Below are positions 29,119 through 39,451 of a stretch of 64,000 nucleotides of DNA, piece after piece. How positions within the stretch are numbered: the first letter of the stretch is position 1; the number at the start of each line of letters is the position of its first letter. The stretch is from Hymenobacter cellulosilyticus (GTDB taxonomy: Bacteria > Bacteroidota > Bacteroidia > Cytophagales > Hymenobacteraceae), in the NCBI RefSeq assembly GCF_022919215.1, contig NZ_CP095046.1, forward strand, positions 982,501-1,046,500, read 5' to 3'. Made by a program: the position numbers and the translations under genes. The notes under the pieces were generated by a model. It was not told the origin of the DNA and made no database searches. It saw only the letters and a program-made list of their open reading frames with translations.

Positions 29119-29126
29119 TATCTTTG
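29119..29126 (+). promoter_or_regulatory. -7 promoter element for rbfA
   Basis: TATCTTTG fits the TAnnTTTG consensus of Bacteroidota promoters, 9 bp before the rbfA ATG. The -33 element is not clear. Confidence 0.42.
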
Positions 29127-29135
29127 CTGATTCTT

Positions 29136-29573
29136 ATGGAAAGTAAACGACAGCAAAAGTTTGCCAGCCTCCTGCAGCAGGACCTGGCAGCCGTCTTTCA
29201 ACGCGACTTACCGCACCTGTTTCCTGGCCTGCCGCCGGGTATCAGCACCATTCGGGTTTCACCCGATTTGGGCGTGGCCCGCATTTACCTGAGCAGCCTG
29301 CTGGCCAACACCGGCCCGGCCCTGCTCGAACTGGTGCGCGACAATAGCAAAGAAATTCGTCAGGCCTTGGCCAAGCGTATTCGGAAGCAAGTGCGCATTA
29401 TCCCCGAGCTGGTCTTCTTCCTCGACGACAGCGCCGAGTACGCCGCCCACATGGATGCCGTGCTGGGTAAGCTCGACATCCCGGCCGAAACGCCCGAGGA
29501 CAGCTCCGACCCCAAAACCACCGACGGCAAAGGTCCCGCCCGGCCCAAGCTGTTCGCCGACGAAGACGAATAG
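29136..29573 (+). CDS. rbfA: 30S ribosome-binding factor RbfA
   Basis: RbfA helps late 30S subunit maturation by binding near the 16S rRNA 5' helix. The 145-residue protein has the KH-type core: QQKFASLLQQDLAAVFQRD, ISTIRVSPDLGVARIYLS, IRQALAKRIRKQVRIIPEL and the ending FFLDDSAEYAAHMDAVL. It finishes with an acidic, probably flexible tail. ATG at 29136 was chosen over an upstream in-frame start because MESKRQQKF is the usual beginning. It is first in a run with a methyltransferase and a LolC/E-like permease, an order common in Bacteroidota. Confidence 0.92.
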   Translation: MESKRQQKFASLLQQDLAAVFQRDLPHLFPGLPPGISTIRVSPDLGVARIYLSSLLANTGPALLELVRDNSKEIRQALAKRIRKQVRIIPELVFFLDDSAEYAAHMDAVLGKLDIPAETPEDSSDPKTTDGKGPARPKLFADEDE

Positions 29574-29689
29574 GCGAAATGGTGAGGTGGTGAACTGGTG
29601 ATTTGACGTTCTATCTGCGCAGTATAGCGCCAATCGAACAGCAAACTCACCAGTTCACCACCTCACTATCTCACTTCTCACCATCTCAC
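29574..29689. repeat. Heptamer palindrome, copy 3
   Basis: The left arm 29574-29602 (AATGGTGAGGTGGTGAACTG) starts right after the rbfA stop. The right arm starts near 29643 (CTCACCAGTTCACCACCTCA) and carries extra heptamers up to 29689, just before the methyltransferase start. Arm differences relative to other copies are matched on both sides, so pairing is kept. Confidence 0.88.
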
Positions 29690-29700
29690 GATTTTCCCCC

Positions 29701-30510
29701 TTGTATTACGACCCGATTAAGAAGTCACTGGGCCAGGTATTCAACCGTACTCCGTGGCTGCGCCGCTTGTTTTACACCCTGCTCGACTTGCTGCTGCTCC
29801 GCACCTGGCACGTGCACCGGGAGCTGCGGCAGTGGGCTGCCGGCCGCCAGGATGAGAACCTGACCATTCTCGACGCCGGCTCGGGCTACGGACAGTACAC
29901 CTACTGGCTGTCGGGCCTAAGTAAGAAGTGGAACATTCTGGCCGTCGACGTAAAGGACGAGCAGATTGCCGACTCCAACCAGTTTTTCCGCCAGATCGGG
30001 CGTACCAACGTGCAGTTTGCCGTGCAGGATTTGGTGCTCTACCAGGAGCCTAACTCGTTTGACCTGGCTTTGTCGGTCGACGTAATGGAGCACATTCTGG
30101 AAGATGTGGAAGTGTTTCGCAACATTCACGCCTCGCTCAAGGACGGCGGCATGCTGCTGATTTCGACCCCTAGTGACCAGGGCGGCTCCGACGTGCACGC
30201 CGACGGCGAAACCAGCTTCATCGAGGAGCACGTGCGCGACGGCTACAACATTCACGAGATTCAGCAGAAGCTGCGCACCGCCGGTTTCGAGCGGATTGAG
30301 GCCCGCTACAGCTACGGCGAGCCGGGCCAGGTATCGTGGCGCCTGAGCATGAAATACCCCATCCTAATGCTGGGCATGTCGAAGTGGTTTTTCATCTTGC
30401 TGCCGTTCTATTACCTCATCACCTTCCCCTTCTGCCTGCTCCTGAACTGGATTGACTCCACGGCCAAGCACGACTCGGGTACGGGCCTGATTGTAAAGGC
30501 TTGGAAATAG
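29701..30510 (+). CDS. Class I SAM-dependent methyltransferase with C-terminal membrane segment
   Basis: A 269-residue methyltransferase. The SAM-binding motif I is ILDAGSGYGQYTYWL near residue 57, motif II region ILAVDVKDEQI, and the late motif LALSVDVMEHILEDVEVF. The last third includes a hydrophobic stretch (WFFILLPFYYLITFPFCLLL), so the protein is probably membrane-attached. The start is a TTG at 29701 (MYYDPIKKS), directly after the heptamer palindrome. The substrate is unknown; similar genes often sit beside rbfA in this phylum. Confidence 0.83.
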   Translation: MYYDPIKKSLGQVFNRTPWLRRLFYTLLDLLLLRTWHVHRELRQWAAGRQDENLTILDAGSGYGQYTYWLSGLSKKWNILAVDVKDEQIADSNQFFRQIGRTNVQFAVQDLVLYQEPNSFDLALSVDVMEHILEDVEVFRNIHASLKDGGMLLISTPSDQGGSDVHADGETSFIEEHVRDGYNIHEIQQKLRTAGFERIEARYSYGEPGQVSWRLSMKYPILMLGMSKWFFILLPFYYLITFPFCLLLNWIDSTAKHDSGTGLIVKAWK

Positions 30511-30688
30511 CTTAGACTCAGCCGCAGGGAAGCTTGACTATTAGTTAGGCAGAATTGCGGGGAGCACCTTAACTTGCCTGCTAATTAAACAGAGTATAAT
30601 CGGTAAACGCGGCTTTCTGCGGCCCTTTTCGTACAAGTGCTTCGTGCTGCCGACCTTCTTTTTCCTCCAACCCTAAAAAGCGCCCTGC

Positions 30689-31918
30689 ATGAACGTATCC
30701 TTGCTCATCGCCCGGCGTTATTTCTCGTCTAAGAATAAGCGCAACATCATCAGCATCATCTCCAACATCTCGATGGTGGGGGTGGCCGTGGGTACCATGG
30801 CCCTGATTATCGTGCTTTCCGTCTTCAACGGGCTGGAGGACTTGGTGCGCACGCTCTACGGCAAGTCGGACCCGGACCTGCTCATTACCGCCGTCCAGGG
30901 CAAATCCTTCGCCACCAATGAGGCCCTGATGCAGCGCATCCGCAGCACCGTGGGCGTGGGCTTGCTTACCGAAGTAATTGAAGACAACGCCTTGCTGCAG
31001 TACCACGACCGGCAGATGGTGGTCAAGATGAAGGGCGTGAGCGAGAATTACTTTGCCCAGAGCGACATCGACTCGGCCATCGTGGAAGGCGACCACCGCC
31101 TGGTGCGCAACGGCGAAAACTACGCCCTGCTCGGGGCCGGCGTGCAGCACGAACTCAGCATTGCCCTCGACAACCGCTTTGCCCCCCTGCACCTACTCTA
31201 TCCGCGTAACACGGGCAAGAAAACCCTGTCGATGAACCCGGAAACGGCCTTCAGCCAGCAAACCATTATTGCCGGTGGCGTCTTCCTTATCGAGCAGCAC
31301 ATCGACGACAGCTACATCTTCGTGCCCATCGACTTTGCCCAGAAGCTGCTCAACTACGGCAACCGCCGCACGGCCCTGGAAGTGAAAGTGGGCGCCAGCC
31401 GCACCATTGAAGAGGTTAAGCAGGACCTGCAGCGAGTGCTCGGCAATGGCTTCCACGTCCACGACTCCGACGAGCAACATGTGAGTCTGCTCAAAGCCAT
31501 CAAGGTCGAAAAGATGTTCGTGTTTATCACCTTCGCCTTCATCCTGCTGATTGCCTCGCTCAACATCTTCTTCTCGCTCTCGATGCTGGTGCTTGATAAG
31601 AAGAAAGACGTAGCCATTCTGCTGGCTATGGGGGCTACCAGCCGTACGGTGCGCAACATCTTTCTGCTCGAAGGCGCTATTGTGGCCCAGGTGGGCGCCA
31701 TTACTGGCCTGACGCTGGGTATTGCCATTTGCTGGGCCCAGCAGACCTTCCATATTGTATCTATGGGCATGGCTACGAGCGTAGTCGACTCATACCCAGT
31801 GAAGATGCAGCTCTCCGATATTGTACTTACCGGCATTGCTATCATCGTCATCACCATCACGGTTTCGATTCGCCCGGCCCTGAACGCGGCCCGGTTGGAT
31901 TTGCGGGAGAACTTGTAA
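30689..31918 (+). CDS. ABC transporter permease of the LolC/LolE (FtsX/MacB) type
   Basis: A 409-residue inner-membrane protein with the LolC/E layout. A first helix follows an N-terminal LLIARRYFSSKNKR segment (IISNISMVGVAVGTMALIIV), then a large periplasmic domain (residues 50-275), then three helices near the C-terminus (FITFAFILLIASLNIFFSL, GATSRTVRNIFLLEGAIVAQ, IVLTGIAIIVITITV). In the Lol system such permeases extract lipoproteins from the inner membrane; the ATPase partner is not in the window. It is third in the rbfA run, after a 178-bp gap. Confidence 0.87.
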   Translation: MNVSLLIARRYFSSKNKRNIISIISNISMVGVAVGTMALIIVLSVFNGLEDLVRTLYGKSDPDLLITAVQGKSFATNEALMQRIRSTVGVGLLTEVIEDNALLQYHDRQMVVKMKGVSENYFAQSDIDSAIVEGDHRLVRNGENYALLGAGVQHELSIALDNRFAPLHLLYPRNTGKKTLSMNPETAFSQQTIIAGGVFLIEQHIDDSYIFVPIDFAQKLLNYGNRRTALEVKVGASRTIEEVKQDLQRVLGNGFHVHDSDEQHVSLLKAIKVEKMFVFITFAFILLIASLNIFFSLSMLVLDKKKDVAILLAMGATSRTVRNIFLLEGAIVAQVGAITGLTLGIAICWAQQTFHIVSMGMATSVVDSYPVKMQLSDIVLTGIAIIVITITVSIRPALNAARLDLRENL

Positions 31919-32096
31919 CCCTTTCGCGGTTACTATAGTAGTTCATCTACTCATTAGCCCCATTCATCACCTAAATTGAATATCTCTGTCTTATTATTTT
32001 CACTATTTCAATAATAAATTTTACTTTTCTTTAAATCCCATGATTTTTAGGATTTGTCCTTAAATTCAATGCCTTATTCAGGCTTCCCATCCGACT

Positions 32097-35067
32097 ATGA
32101 AGGTTTCAACTTCACAGCCTTTTCAGATTGTCTATTCGTTACTTGAGCACGAGTATCTAGGCTATCTATTTGAGTCTTACGTGGTTCAGCGTAACGCCAA
32201 AGGCCAACTCACGCTTCAGCATCAGACAGTCTCAGCCAAGAACGCGCCGGAATTTGCGGATGGCCTCGATGAAACCGACTTTGAACTGATTGCCCTCACC
32301 GACCAAATCCAGCAGGATGCGGTGATTAAAGAGTTCTGGGCGAAAAAAACCACGCCCGCCGACTTCTTCTTCAAGATTTACGACCCGGAAAAGGGTGACA
32401 AAGGTCTGCAAGAAGCTATTTGCCGCTACGTGCAAGACCGCATGGGTCAGATTCTGGAGCGGCTGCAGGGCAAGTTCGTCTTTATTATGGGCAAAGACGG
32501 GGAGCCGACCTGGAAGGAAATCGGGGTGGCCCCGGAGCCGGCTTCGGTTTTGTTCCACTTTCGCCGCAACGAGGACAGCACCCATTACTTCCCTACCATA
32601 CAGTACCAAGGGCAGAAGCTCGACTTCCAGTTTAAGAATGCCGTGATGGTGTGCTTCCAGCCGGCCTGGATGCTGCTCAACGACATGCTGCACAACTTCC
32701 GCAACGACGTGGATGGCAAGAAGTTGCAGCCTTTCCTCAACAAGAAATTCATCGTTATTCCCCGGCAGGTCGAGGACAGCTACTTCCAGCGCTTTGTGGC
32801 GCCCCTGGTTGAGTCGTTCGACGTGCATGCCCGGGGCTTCGACATCCGCTCGGAGCGCTACGTGGCCCGGCCCCAGCTCACGTTCTCGGACGTGCCCGGC
32901 GTCACGCTGGTGGCCGACGAGGACCGGGGCCGCCCCGCCGCCATGCGCCGCAACAGCAGCGCCAGCGACTCTGCTACAGCCGTTATTGCCGCCCCATCCG
33001 AGCATATTCACTTCGACTTGTCGTTCCGTTACGGCGACCATACTGTGCACAACAGCTACGACAAGCGGGTGTGCGTGAAGCTGGAGAAAAACGAAGACTC
33101 CTACATTTTCCACCGCCTGATTCGCAACCTGGACCGGGAGCAGGAAATCATCCGGGAGCTGGCCGACCGGGCTTTGGAAGTGCGCAACGGCCGGGCCGTG
33201 CTGGAAAAAGCCACGGCTTTCCGCTGGCTCCACAGCCACGCCGAAGAGCTGGCCCGTATGGGCTTCACAGTGCAGCAAGGCACTTCTTCCAGTAAAGACT
33301 ACTTCATCGGTGCCGTTACGGTGCAGGTGGGCATTACGGAAGGCAACGACTGGTTTGACGTGCACGGCACAGTCAGCTTCGGCGAGTTTGAAATTCCCTT
33401 TATCAAGCTGCGGCCCTACATCCTGGGCCGGCGCCACGAGTTCCGTTTGCCCAACGGGCAGATTGCCATTATTCCAGAGGAGTGGTTTACCCAGTACCTC
33501 GAGCTGTTTGCCTTTGCCGAGGAGCACCACCATACGCTGACCCTGCGCAAGCACCACTTGGCTTTGGTGTCGGATCTGCAGAACGGCAACCTGGCTACCG
33601 TGACCATGAGTCGGAAGCTGGAGCGCCTGCGGGGCTTCGAAACGGTGGAAGACCAGCCCATGCCGGTTGGCTTTCAAGGGAGCTGCGGCCATATCAGAAG
33701 GCGGGCTACAACTGGCTGCACTTCGTGAAGGACTACCACTTCGGGGCTGCCTGGCCGATGATATGGGTCTGGGCAAAACGGTGCAGACCCTGGCTTTACT
33801 GCTGCAGCGCAAGGAAAGCGGTGAGTCGAACGGGGCGGCTTCGCTCTTAGTGATGCCGACTTCGTTGGTGTATAACTGGCTGAGCGAGGCCACCAAGTTT
33901 ACGCCCGGCCTGCGCATCCTGACGTATACCGGCACCTACCGCGACAAAAACGTGGAGCAGTTTGCCGACTATGACGTAATTCTGACCAGCTACGGCATTG
34001 TGCGGCTGGATGCGGAGCTGCTGCGCTCCTACGGTTTCGACTATGTGATTCTGGACGAGTCGCAGGCCATTAAGAACCCTAGCTCAACTACGTCGCAGGC
34101 TGTGCGCGGCTTACGCTCCCGGCACCGCCTGATTTTGACCGGTACGCCGGTCGAAAACAGCACCATGGACCTGTGGTCCCAGATGTCGTTTATCAACCCC
34201 GGCTTGCTGGGCTCCCAGACGTTCTTCCGCAAGGAGTTTCTCAAGCCCATCGAGAAAGGCAAGGACGAGGTGCGCACCCGTAAGCTCCACGCGCTGATTA
34301 AGCCTTTCATTCTGCGGCGCCATAAAGCCCAGGTGGCTAAGGAGTTGCCTTCCAAGATTGAGCACCTGAGCTACTGCCCCATGACCGAGGAGCAGGCCCA
34401 GTGCTACGAGGAAACCAAAAGCTACTACCGCAATAAGATCCTTAAGAACATTGAGGAGCACGGCACGGCCGGCACGCAGTTTATGCTCTTGCAGGGCCTA
34501 ACCAAGCTGCGCCAGATTGCCAACCACCCGCGCATGGCCCACGAGGACTACGAGCATGAGTCGGGCAAGCTGCGGGAGGTGATTCGCATGATTCGCAGCG
34601 TGGTATCTGAGGGGCACAAGGTTTTGGTTTTCAGCCAGTTTGTAAAGCACCTCGACATTGTACGGGCTTCGCTCGACGAGAAACAGGTGGAGTACGCCTA
34701 CCTTGACGGCAACACCCGGGACCGGCACAAGGAAGTCATCCGCTTCCAGGAAACCGAGGAGCTGCGCGTGTTCCTGATTTCGCTCAAGGCCGGGGGAGTA
34801 GGCCTCAACCTCACCGCCGCCGACTACGTCTTCATCCTGGACCCCTGGTGGAACCCCGCCGTAGAAGCCCAGGCCGTAGACCGCGCCCACCGAATCGGGC
34901 AGCAGCGCACGGTGTTCACCTACAAGTTCATCACCAAGAACACGGTGGAGGAGAAAATCCTGGCCCTGCAGAACAAGAAAATTCAGCTGGTCACGGACCT
35001 GATTACCACTGACGAGGCCATTATCAAGAGCCTGACCAAGGAGGATATTGAGGAGTTGCTGGGGTAA
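32097..35067 (+). CDS. SNF2-family DEAD/DEAH-box helicase, two frameshifts
   Basis: A large SNF2-type ATPase of about 990 residues. The N-terminal 530 residues are a poorly conserved region of unknown role. From about residue 535 come the helicase motifs: RPYQKAGYNWLHFV, motif I DDMGLGKTVQT, motif II ILDESQAIKN, LTGTPVENS, and in the second lobe LVFSQFVKHLDIV, AGGVGLNLTAADYV and HRIGQQRTV. Two breaks near 33672 and 33743 each lie at G runs one base short. It stands alone after an AT-rich 178-bp spacer and ends in a strong bidirectional terminator. No restriction or defence genes are next to it. Confidence 0.9.
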
Positions 35068-35078
35068 ATTTTCCTCAA

Positions 35079-35135
35079 GCAAAACAGGCGAGGCGCTTAC
35101 CGGAAGTTTTCGGATAAGCACCTCGCCTGTTTTGC
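35079..35135. terminator. Long bidirectional terminator hairpin
   Basis: GCAAAACAGGCGAGG pairs perfectly with CCTCGCCTGTTTTGC, with further pairing inside. It lies between the SNF2 gene and the convergent LLM oxidoreductase gene. Confidence 0.85.
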
Positions 35136-35170
35136 TACCAGCCTCAGTGTTTTATGGCCCGCGGCTGAGC

Positions 35171-36175
35171 TTACCACTTGCTAATTTCGGCCAGCAGCTC
35201 GTAGGAGCGCAGGCGGGCCGCGTGGTCGTAGATGTGGGCTACAGCCAGTAGCTCATCGACCTGGGTGGCACCCAGGAAATACTGCAGCTGCTTCTGTACC
35301 GTGGCGGGGGAGCCAATAAACGAGTAGGCCATCATGTGGCTTACGGCTTCTTCTTCCAACTCACTCCACAGGCCATCCATACTGGGTACCGGGGCCTGCA
35401 GAGGCCGGGAAGTGCCGCGGATGATGTTCAGGGCAAACTGGTGAAAGGACGTAGCCAGCTGCTGAGCTTGCTCGTCGGTGTCAGCCAGGATAACGTTGAC
35501 GCAGGCCGCGGCATAGGGCTTCTCGAGGTGCTCAGAAGGCTGGAACGAAGAACGGTATAACTGCAAAGCTGCCTGCAAGTGCGTAGGGGCGAAGTGACTG
35601 GCAAAGGCAAAAGGCAAACCCAACATACCCGCCAGCTGGGCACTGTAGGTGCTAGAGCCCAGCAGCCAGATAGGAATATCCAGTCCTTCGCCGGGCACGG
35701 CCCGCACCTTGTTCACCCGATTTTCAGCCGATAAATACTGCTGCAATTCCTGCACCTGCTGCGGAAACTCGGTGCCGGCCCCGAGCCGGTCGCGCCGCAG
35801 GGCCTGGGCCGTAACCTGGTCGGTGCCCGGGGCACGGCCCAAGCCCAGGTCGATGCGGCCAGGGTAGAGGGAAGCCAGGGTTCCAAACTGCTCGGCGACT
35901 ACCAGGGGAGCATGGTTGGGCAGCATAATGCCTCCCGAACCTACCCGGATGGTAGATGTGCCGCCGGCAATGTGCCCAATAAGCACGGCCGTAGCGGAGC
36001 TGGCAATACTGGCCATGTTGTGGTGCTCGGCCAGCCAGTAGCGGATGTAGCCCCACTGCTCAGCGTGCCGGGCCAGGTCCAGGCTGTTGCGGAAGGTATC
36101 GGCGGGCGTGGAGCCCTCGGTAATGGCCGCTAAATCGAGAATGGAAACGGGTATTCGGGAGCTATGTTCAGGCAT
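35171..36175 (-). CDS. LLM class flavin-dependent oxidoreductase
   Basis: A 334-residue luciferase-like monooxygenase. It begins [17 protein letters not shown], then has YWLAEHHNM (the conserved AEHHN motif), [20 protein letters not shown] and [14 protein letters not shown] near residue 110. These fit the LLM group often annotated MsnO8 or YhbW. Such enzymes use reduced FMN and oxygen; the natural substrate cannot be told. It ends next to the SNF2 terminator. The frame is intact. Confidence 0.9.
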   Translation of the reverse strand: MPEHSSRIPVSILDLAAITEGSTPADTFRNSLDLARHAEQWGYIRYWLAEHHNMASIASSATAVLIGHIAGGTSTIRVGSGGIMLPNHAPLVVAEQFGTLASLYPGRIDLGLGRAPGTDQVTAQALRRDRLGAGTEFPQQVQELQQYLSAENRVNKVRAVPGEGLDIPIWLLGSSTYSAQLAGMLGLPFAFASHFAPTHLQAALQLYRSSFQPSEHLEKPYAAACVNVILADTDEQAQQLATSFHQFALNIIRGTSRPLQAPVPSMDGLWSELEEEAVSHMMAYSFIGSPATVQKQLQYFLGATQVDELLAVAHIYDHAARLRSYELLAEISKW

Positions 36176-36307
36176 TGATTTCGATGTAAGGCTCTAAAAC
36201 AGCCCACGCCGCCCGGTTGTTTCCCTGGATTAGAATTCGGCCCCGTTTCGTCCTGACCAATAAGCCGCCAGCAAAGCCAACCTCATTACCCCGGCCAGCA
36301 TCGAAGC

Positions 36308-37029
36308 TTATTCCAGGGCCGAGGCCAGGGTGCAGGTGCTGTTGAAGTGCAGCAACTCGGGGGTAGTTTTGAAGCCGCGGCCCCAAAGCCCTTGCCATAA
36401 AGCTCAATATCAGCCGACTGCCCATAGCCGCCGGAGCTGCTTTCGGGACTCGACGAGTCAGAGGCTTCCAGCACCTCGCCCCGCTTCACCTTGAGGGCAG
36501 CGCACATCTTGTCGGCCGTTTTGGTCGCGTCGAGCAAGGCCAGCACGTCGGCCTCGCGGCGCAGGCTGTCGGCCCGGGTGTGCCCATAGCTCAGGTCCTT
36601 GATGCGGCTGATGCGGGTAGAGAGCAGCTCTTCCAGGTATGGCGTCAGCCGCTTCAGGTCCGTGATGCGCACCGTTACCGACTGGGTGGAGTTGAAGCCC
36701 GCAAAGACCTCTTTGCCGCGCACGTAGGTGAACTCCTTATTGGACGACGTGCTGCTCACCCGCACATCATTGGGGCCCGGCGCATACCGCTTGGACAAGG
36801 TCAGCACCTGGTCGACTACGCCCTGTACTTCGGCCACAGCATCCTTGAGCTTGGGCCGGGTAAAGGCCGCGTCTACGGTCAGCTCGGCATAGTCGGGGTA
36901 CACCGTTACGCTGCCGTAGCCCACGCTGCGCACCTGCCGCGGCACGGCCGAAGTGGAGGGCACCGACTGACAGGCACCAAGCCCGCCCAAAACCAGAAGA
37001 AGTGCTGCAAAGGAAGAAAAATGAGTCAT
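36308..37029 (-). CDS. SIMPL (DUF541) domain lipoprotein, frameshifted
   Basis: About 240 residues. The N-terminus is a lipoprotein signal with lipobox LGGLGAC. The mature part starts with the SIMPL pattern VRSVGYGSVTVYPDYAELTV and continues with a helix-strand repeat (VVDQVLTLSKRY, QSVTVRITDLKRL, ALKVKRGEVLEAS). The frame is lost near 36375 in a GGGG run; with one more G it continues to a TAA at 36308 and ends in a normal strand. The domain is widespread in envelopes but its activity is not established. Confidence 0.82.
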
Positions 37030-37176
37030 ACGGGGTCGAGTAGAATAGGAGTGAGGCTATATAACTAAACCCTGGCAGCTCAGCGTATGGCGGCCCACAA
37101 TTTTCTTTTGCGGAGTGAATTGCCGCCCGAATTTTCCCCGCAAAAGCTCGTCATTTACGGAAACTATCCGGTCCGA

Positions 37177-38463
37177 ATGCGTCCTTATCTCCTCCTGTTT
37201 TCAGTATTCTCGGCCTGCTTCCGCCTGCAGGCGCAAACCATTGAGCCCGGCTACGTGGTGCTCAGCAGCGGCGACACGCTACGGGGCGAAGTGGAAAATG
37301 CCTTCTGGGAAGACCCACCTGCCTCCGTGCGTTTCCGTAGCGCACCCACGGTGGAGCTTATCACGTATTCGGCGCTGCAGCTACGGGGCCTGGGACTGGT
37401 CAGCGGCCGGCATCTGCGACTTGAACTGCTCCCCTGGACCGTAGCGCCACCACAGATGTAAGCCACTTGCCCAATAACGCGCGCAGCTACCAAAAGCCCG
37501 AACAGGTGCTGGCCGACGTGCTGGTAGAAGGCCCGGCCTCCCTGCTGAGCGTTACTTTAAGTAATGTTCACCACTTTTTTGTACGCCGCGAAGCGCAGCC
37601 CTACATTGAAATGACCGAGCGTAACTACATCAAGGTTCAGGACGGAGTGCGGGTCATTGCCGACGCCAATAACTATCAGGGCCAACTGCTCCAGTATTTC
37701 GGGGACTGCAAAGTTGCTACCACAGCTGCGGCCAAGGCTCCATTCACGGCTGAAGGCCTAAAAACGGTGGTGCAGGCCTACAACCGGGAATGCTCGGCCA
37801 CGCGCCAGTTGGGCCGGGAAACGGCGGATCAGAAATTGGCTGCCGGCCGGGTGGCCGTTCGGGCCGGAATTCTAACCGGAGCCCGCTACAACTCGGTACT
37901 GTTCAGTGGGGAAGCCAGAGACGTTGCCGACTTCACGGGCCTTGATGCCGATGGTAAGGTACACGCGCAAGCCGGGGGTACGTGGATGTTATCAGTGGGG
38001 GCGGCGGCTGGCGCTGCACGCGGCGCTGCTGGCCTCACGGTTTGGGCGTACCAAGCCGGTCAGCTTCCGCACGCTCAGCCAGAACGGGGCGCAGCCGGGC
38101 AGCTTTGTCTGGCGGGGCACCGTAGTAAATCTGCAAATCGGACTGCGGGGCTTTGCGCCCCTCGGCACCAAGCTGCAGCTACTGTATGGGGCCGGCTACG
38201 AAATCAACAGCTTCTTGAATCCGAAGTCGGAGCTGACGTACGGGGGGTACACGCAGAACTTTCTGGGCGGTTTCCGTGGCACCCTGCTGCCCTACCTGGA
38301 GGTGGGTTTAGCTCATGGCCGTTTCGGCGCGCAGCTCAACAGCCGCTTGTATGCCGGCCAGATCTTTGCCGGCCAGCACGTGGCAAGCTGGAGCCTGAAC
38401 GCACTGCTCAGCTACCGACTCAATAAAGACGTTGACCAACCGGCCTCGAAAACCAGTAAATAG
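37177..38463 (+). CDS. Exported, probably outer-membrane beta-barrel protein, three frameshifts
   Basis: About 429 residues when joined. It has a signal peptide (MRPYLLLFSVFSAC...LQAQ). An N-terminal region follows with the frequent Bacteroidota pattern GYVVLSSGDTLRGEV, then a middle with the repeated theme YIKVQDGVRV. The last ~180 residues are amphipathic strands that look like a beta-barrel (QIGLRGFAPLGTKLQLLYGA, LPYLEVGLAHGRFG, SLNALLSYRLN). Breaks near 37440, 37980 and 38000 are repaired by one base each in C or G runs. No named family is recognised. Confidence 0.72.
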
Positions 38464-38488
38464 CGGCCTGTAGCAGCCGATGCCGGTC

Positions 38489-38746
38489 TTAGCGCATTAT
38501 TTTGCCGCGTAAATCCCAGTGGCTTGATTTAACGGCTAGGCCGTCGGGCTCCCGCTTGATGGTGCGCGTGTACCGCTCCCCGGCAATGAGGCCGTCGGGG
38601 CGGCGCTTGCCAAAAAACAGGGTCATCGGCTCCCCATTCTCGTTGGTAACGAAGGTTATGTCGTAGCCTTTAAACACATCATTGATGCTGGCCGACGGCT
38701 CGTATGTTTTGCTCAGTTTCTTATCTAGTTCGGGGTGCAGTGGCAT
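38489..38746 (-). CDS. Small hypothetical protein
   Basis: An 85-residue basic protein of unknown family, convergent with the outer-membrane gene. Visible strand-like segments are YDITFVTNENG, PMTLFFGKR, GERYTRTIKREPDG and HWDLRGKIMR. No signal peptide, cysteine or membrane segment is present. Confidence 0.6.
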   Translation of the reverse strand: MPLHPELDKKLSKTYEPSASINDVFKGYDITFVTNENGEPMTLFFGKRRPDGLIAGERYTRTIKREPDGLAVKSSHWDLRGKIMR

Positions 38747-38936
38747 GGGAGTCGGAGGAAAGATTCCTTCAGTTTACGGCACCTGGTAGCGCTAAGGCTA
38801 GATTTCGACGCTGAAAAAACGCCAAGCTCAACCTATTCACTGAGTGCATTTCTAGCCTGTTTGCTCAGTATGGTGACATAACTAGGTCGGCATCCTATTG
38901 AAAACCAAAGCGGCCGAATCCGGGTTAGCACGGCCT

Positions 38937-39377
38937 ATGCATGTCACGCTTCGTACGCCGGTGGCCCAGCCGCCCGCCCAGGTTTTTGCCGGCTTCACCC
39001 GGGAGCTGTTTCTGGCCCTGGCTCCGCCGTTTCCGAAGCTGCGCCTCCACCGTTTCGACGGCTGCCAGCGCGGCGACCAGGTCGAAATTGAGCTCGTCAG
39101 CGGCCCGCTGCGGCAGCGCTGGACCAGCCTCATTACCGACCACGGCGTGCAGCCCGACGGTACCCATTTCTTTATCGACGAAGGCCAGATTTCACCCGCC
39201 CCGCTGCGGTTCTGGCGCCACCGCCACCTGATTGAGCCCGGTCCCAATGGCGGCAGCGTAATTGTCGATGCCCTGGAGTTTCGCACCGCTTCCCCGGTCC
39301 TCGACGCCCTGCTTTACCCGTTGATGTGGGCTCAGTTTGCCTACCGCAAGCCCATTTACCGCCGCGTATTCGCTTAA
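38937..39377 (+). CDS. SRPBCC superfamily (START-like) protein
   Basis: A 146-residue protein with the ligand-binding SRPBCC layout: a first strand MHVTLRTPV, a helix AQVFAGFTRELFLALA, several strands, and a long C-terminal helix (PVLDALLYPLMWAQFAYRKPIYRRVF). In such proteins a hydrophobic pocket binds a small ligand, or acts as a cyclase/aromatase-like domain; the ligand here is unknown. An in-frame ATG at 38898 would add 13 residues; the later ATG fits the first strand better. Confidence 0.72.
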   Translation: MHVTLRTPVAQPPAQVFAGFTRELFLALAPPFPKLRLHRFDGCQRGDQVEIELVSGPLRQRWTSLITDHGVQPDGTHFFIDEGQISPAPLRFWRHRHLIEPGPNGGSVIVDALEFRTASPVLDALLYPLMWAQFAYRKPIYRRVFA

Positions 39378-39413
39378 TGCGCCGGGCATAACGGCGGCTG
39401 CCCGGCTTTGGCG

Positions 39414-39421
39414 TACTTTTG
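39414..39421 (+). promoter_or_regulatory. -7 promoter element for the RlmI-like gene
   Basis: TACTTTTG fits TAnnTTTG, about 30 bp before the ATG at 39452. Confidence 0.4.
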
Positions 39422-39451
39422 TAGTTCGTATTGTCACCTAGCTTCTTCGTT

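Noticed and set aside
32232-33935. A 567-residue open reading on the reverse strand across the SNF2 gene
   Set aside because: It is an antisense shadow in GC-rich DNA; the forward frame carries the real helicase motifs, and the reverse product shows no family pattern.
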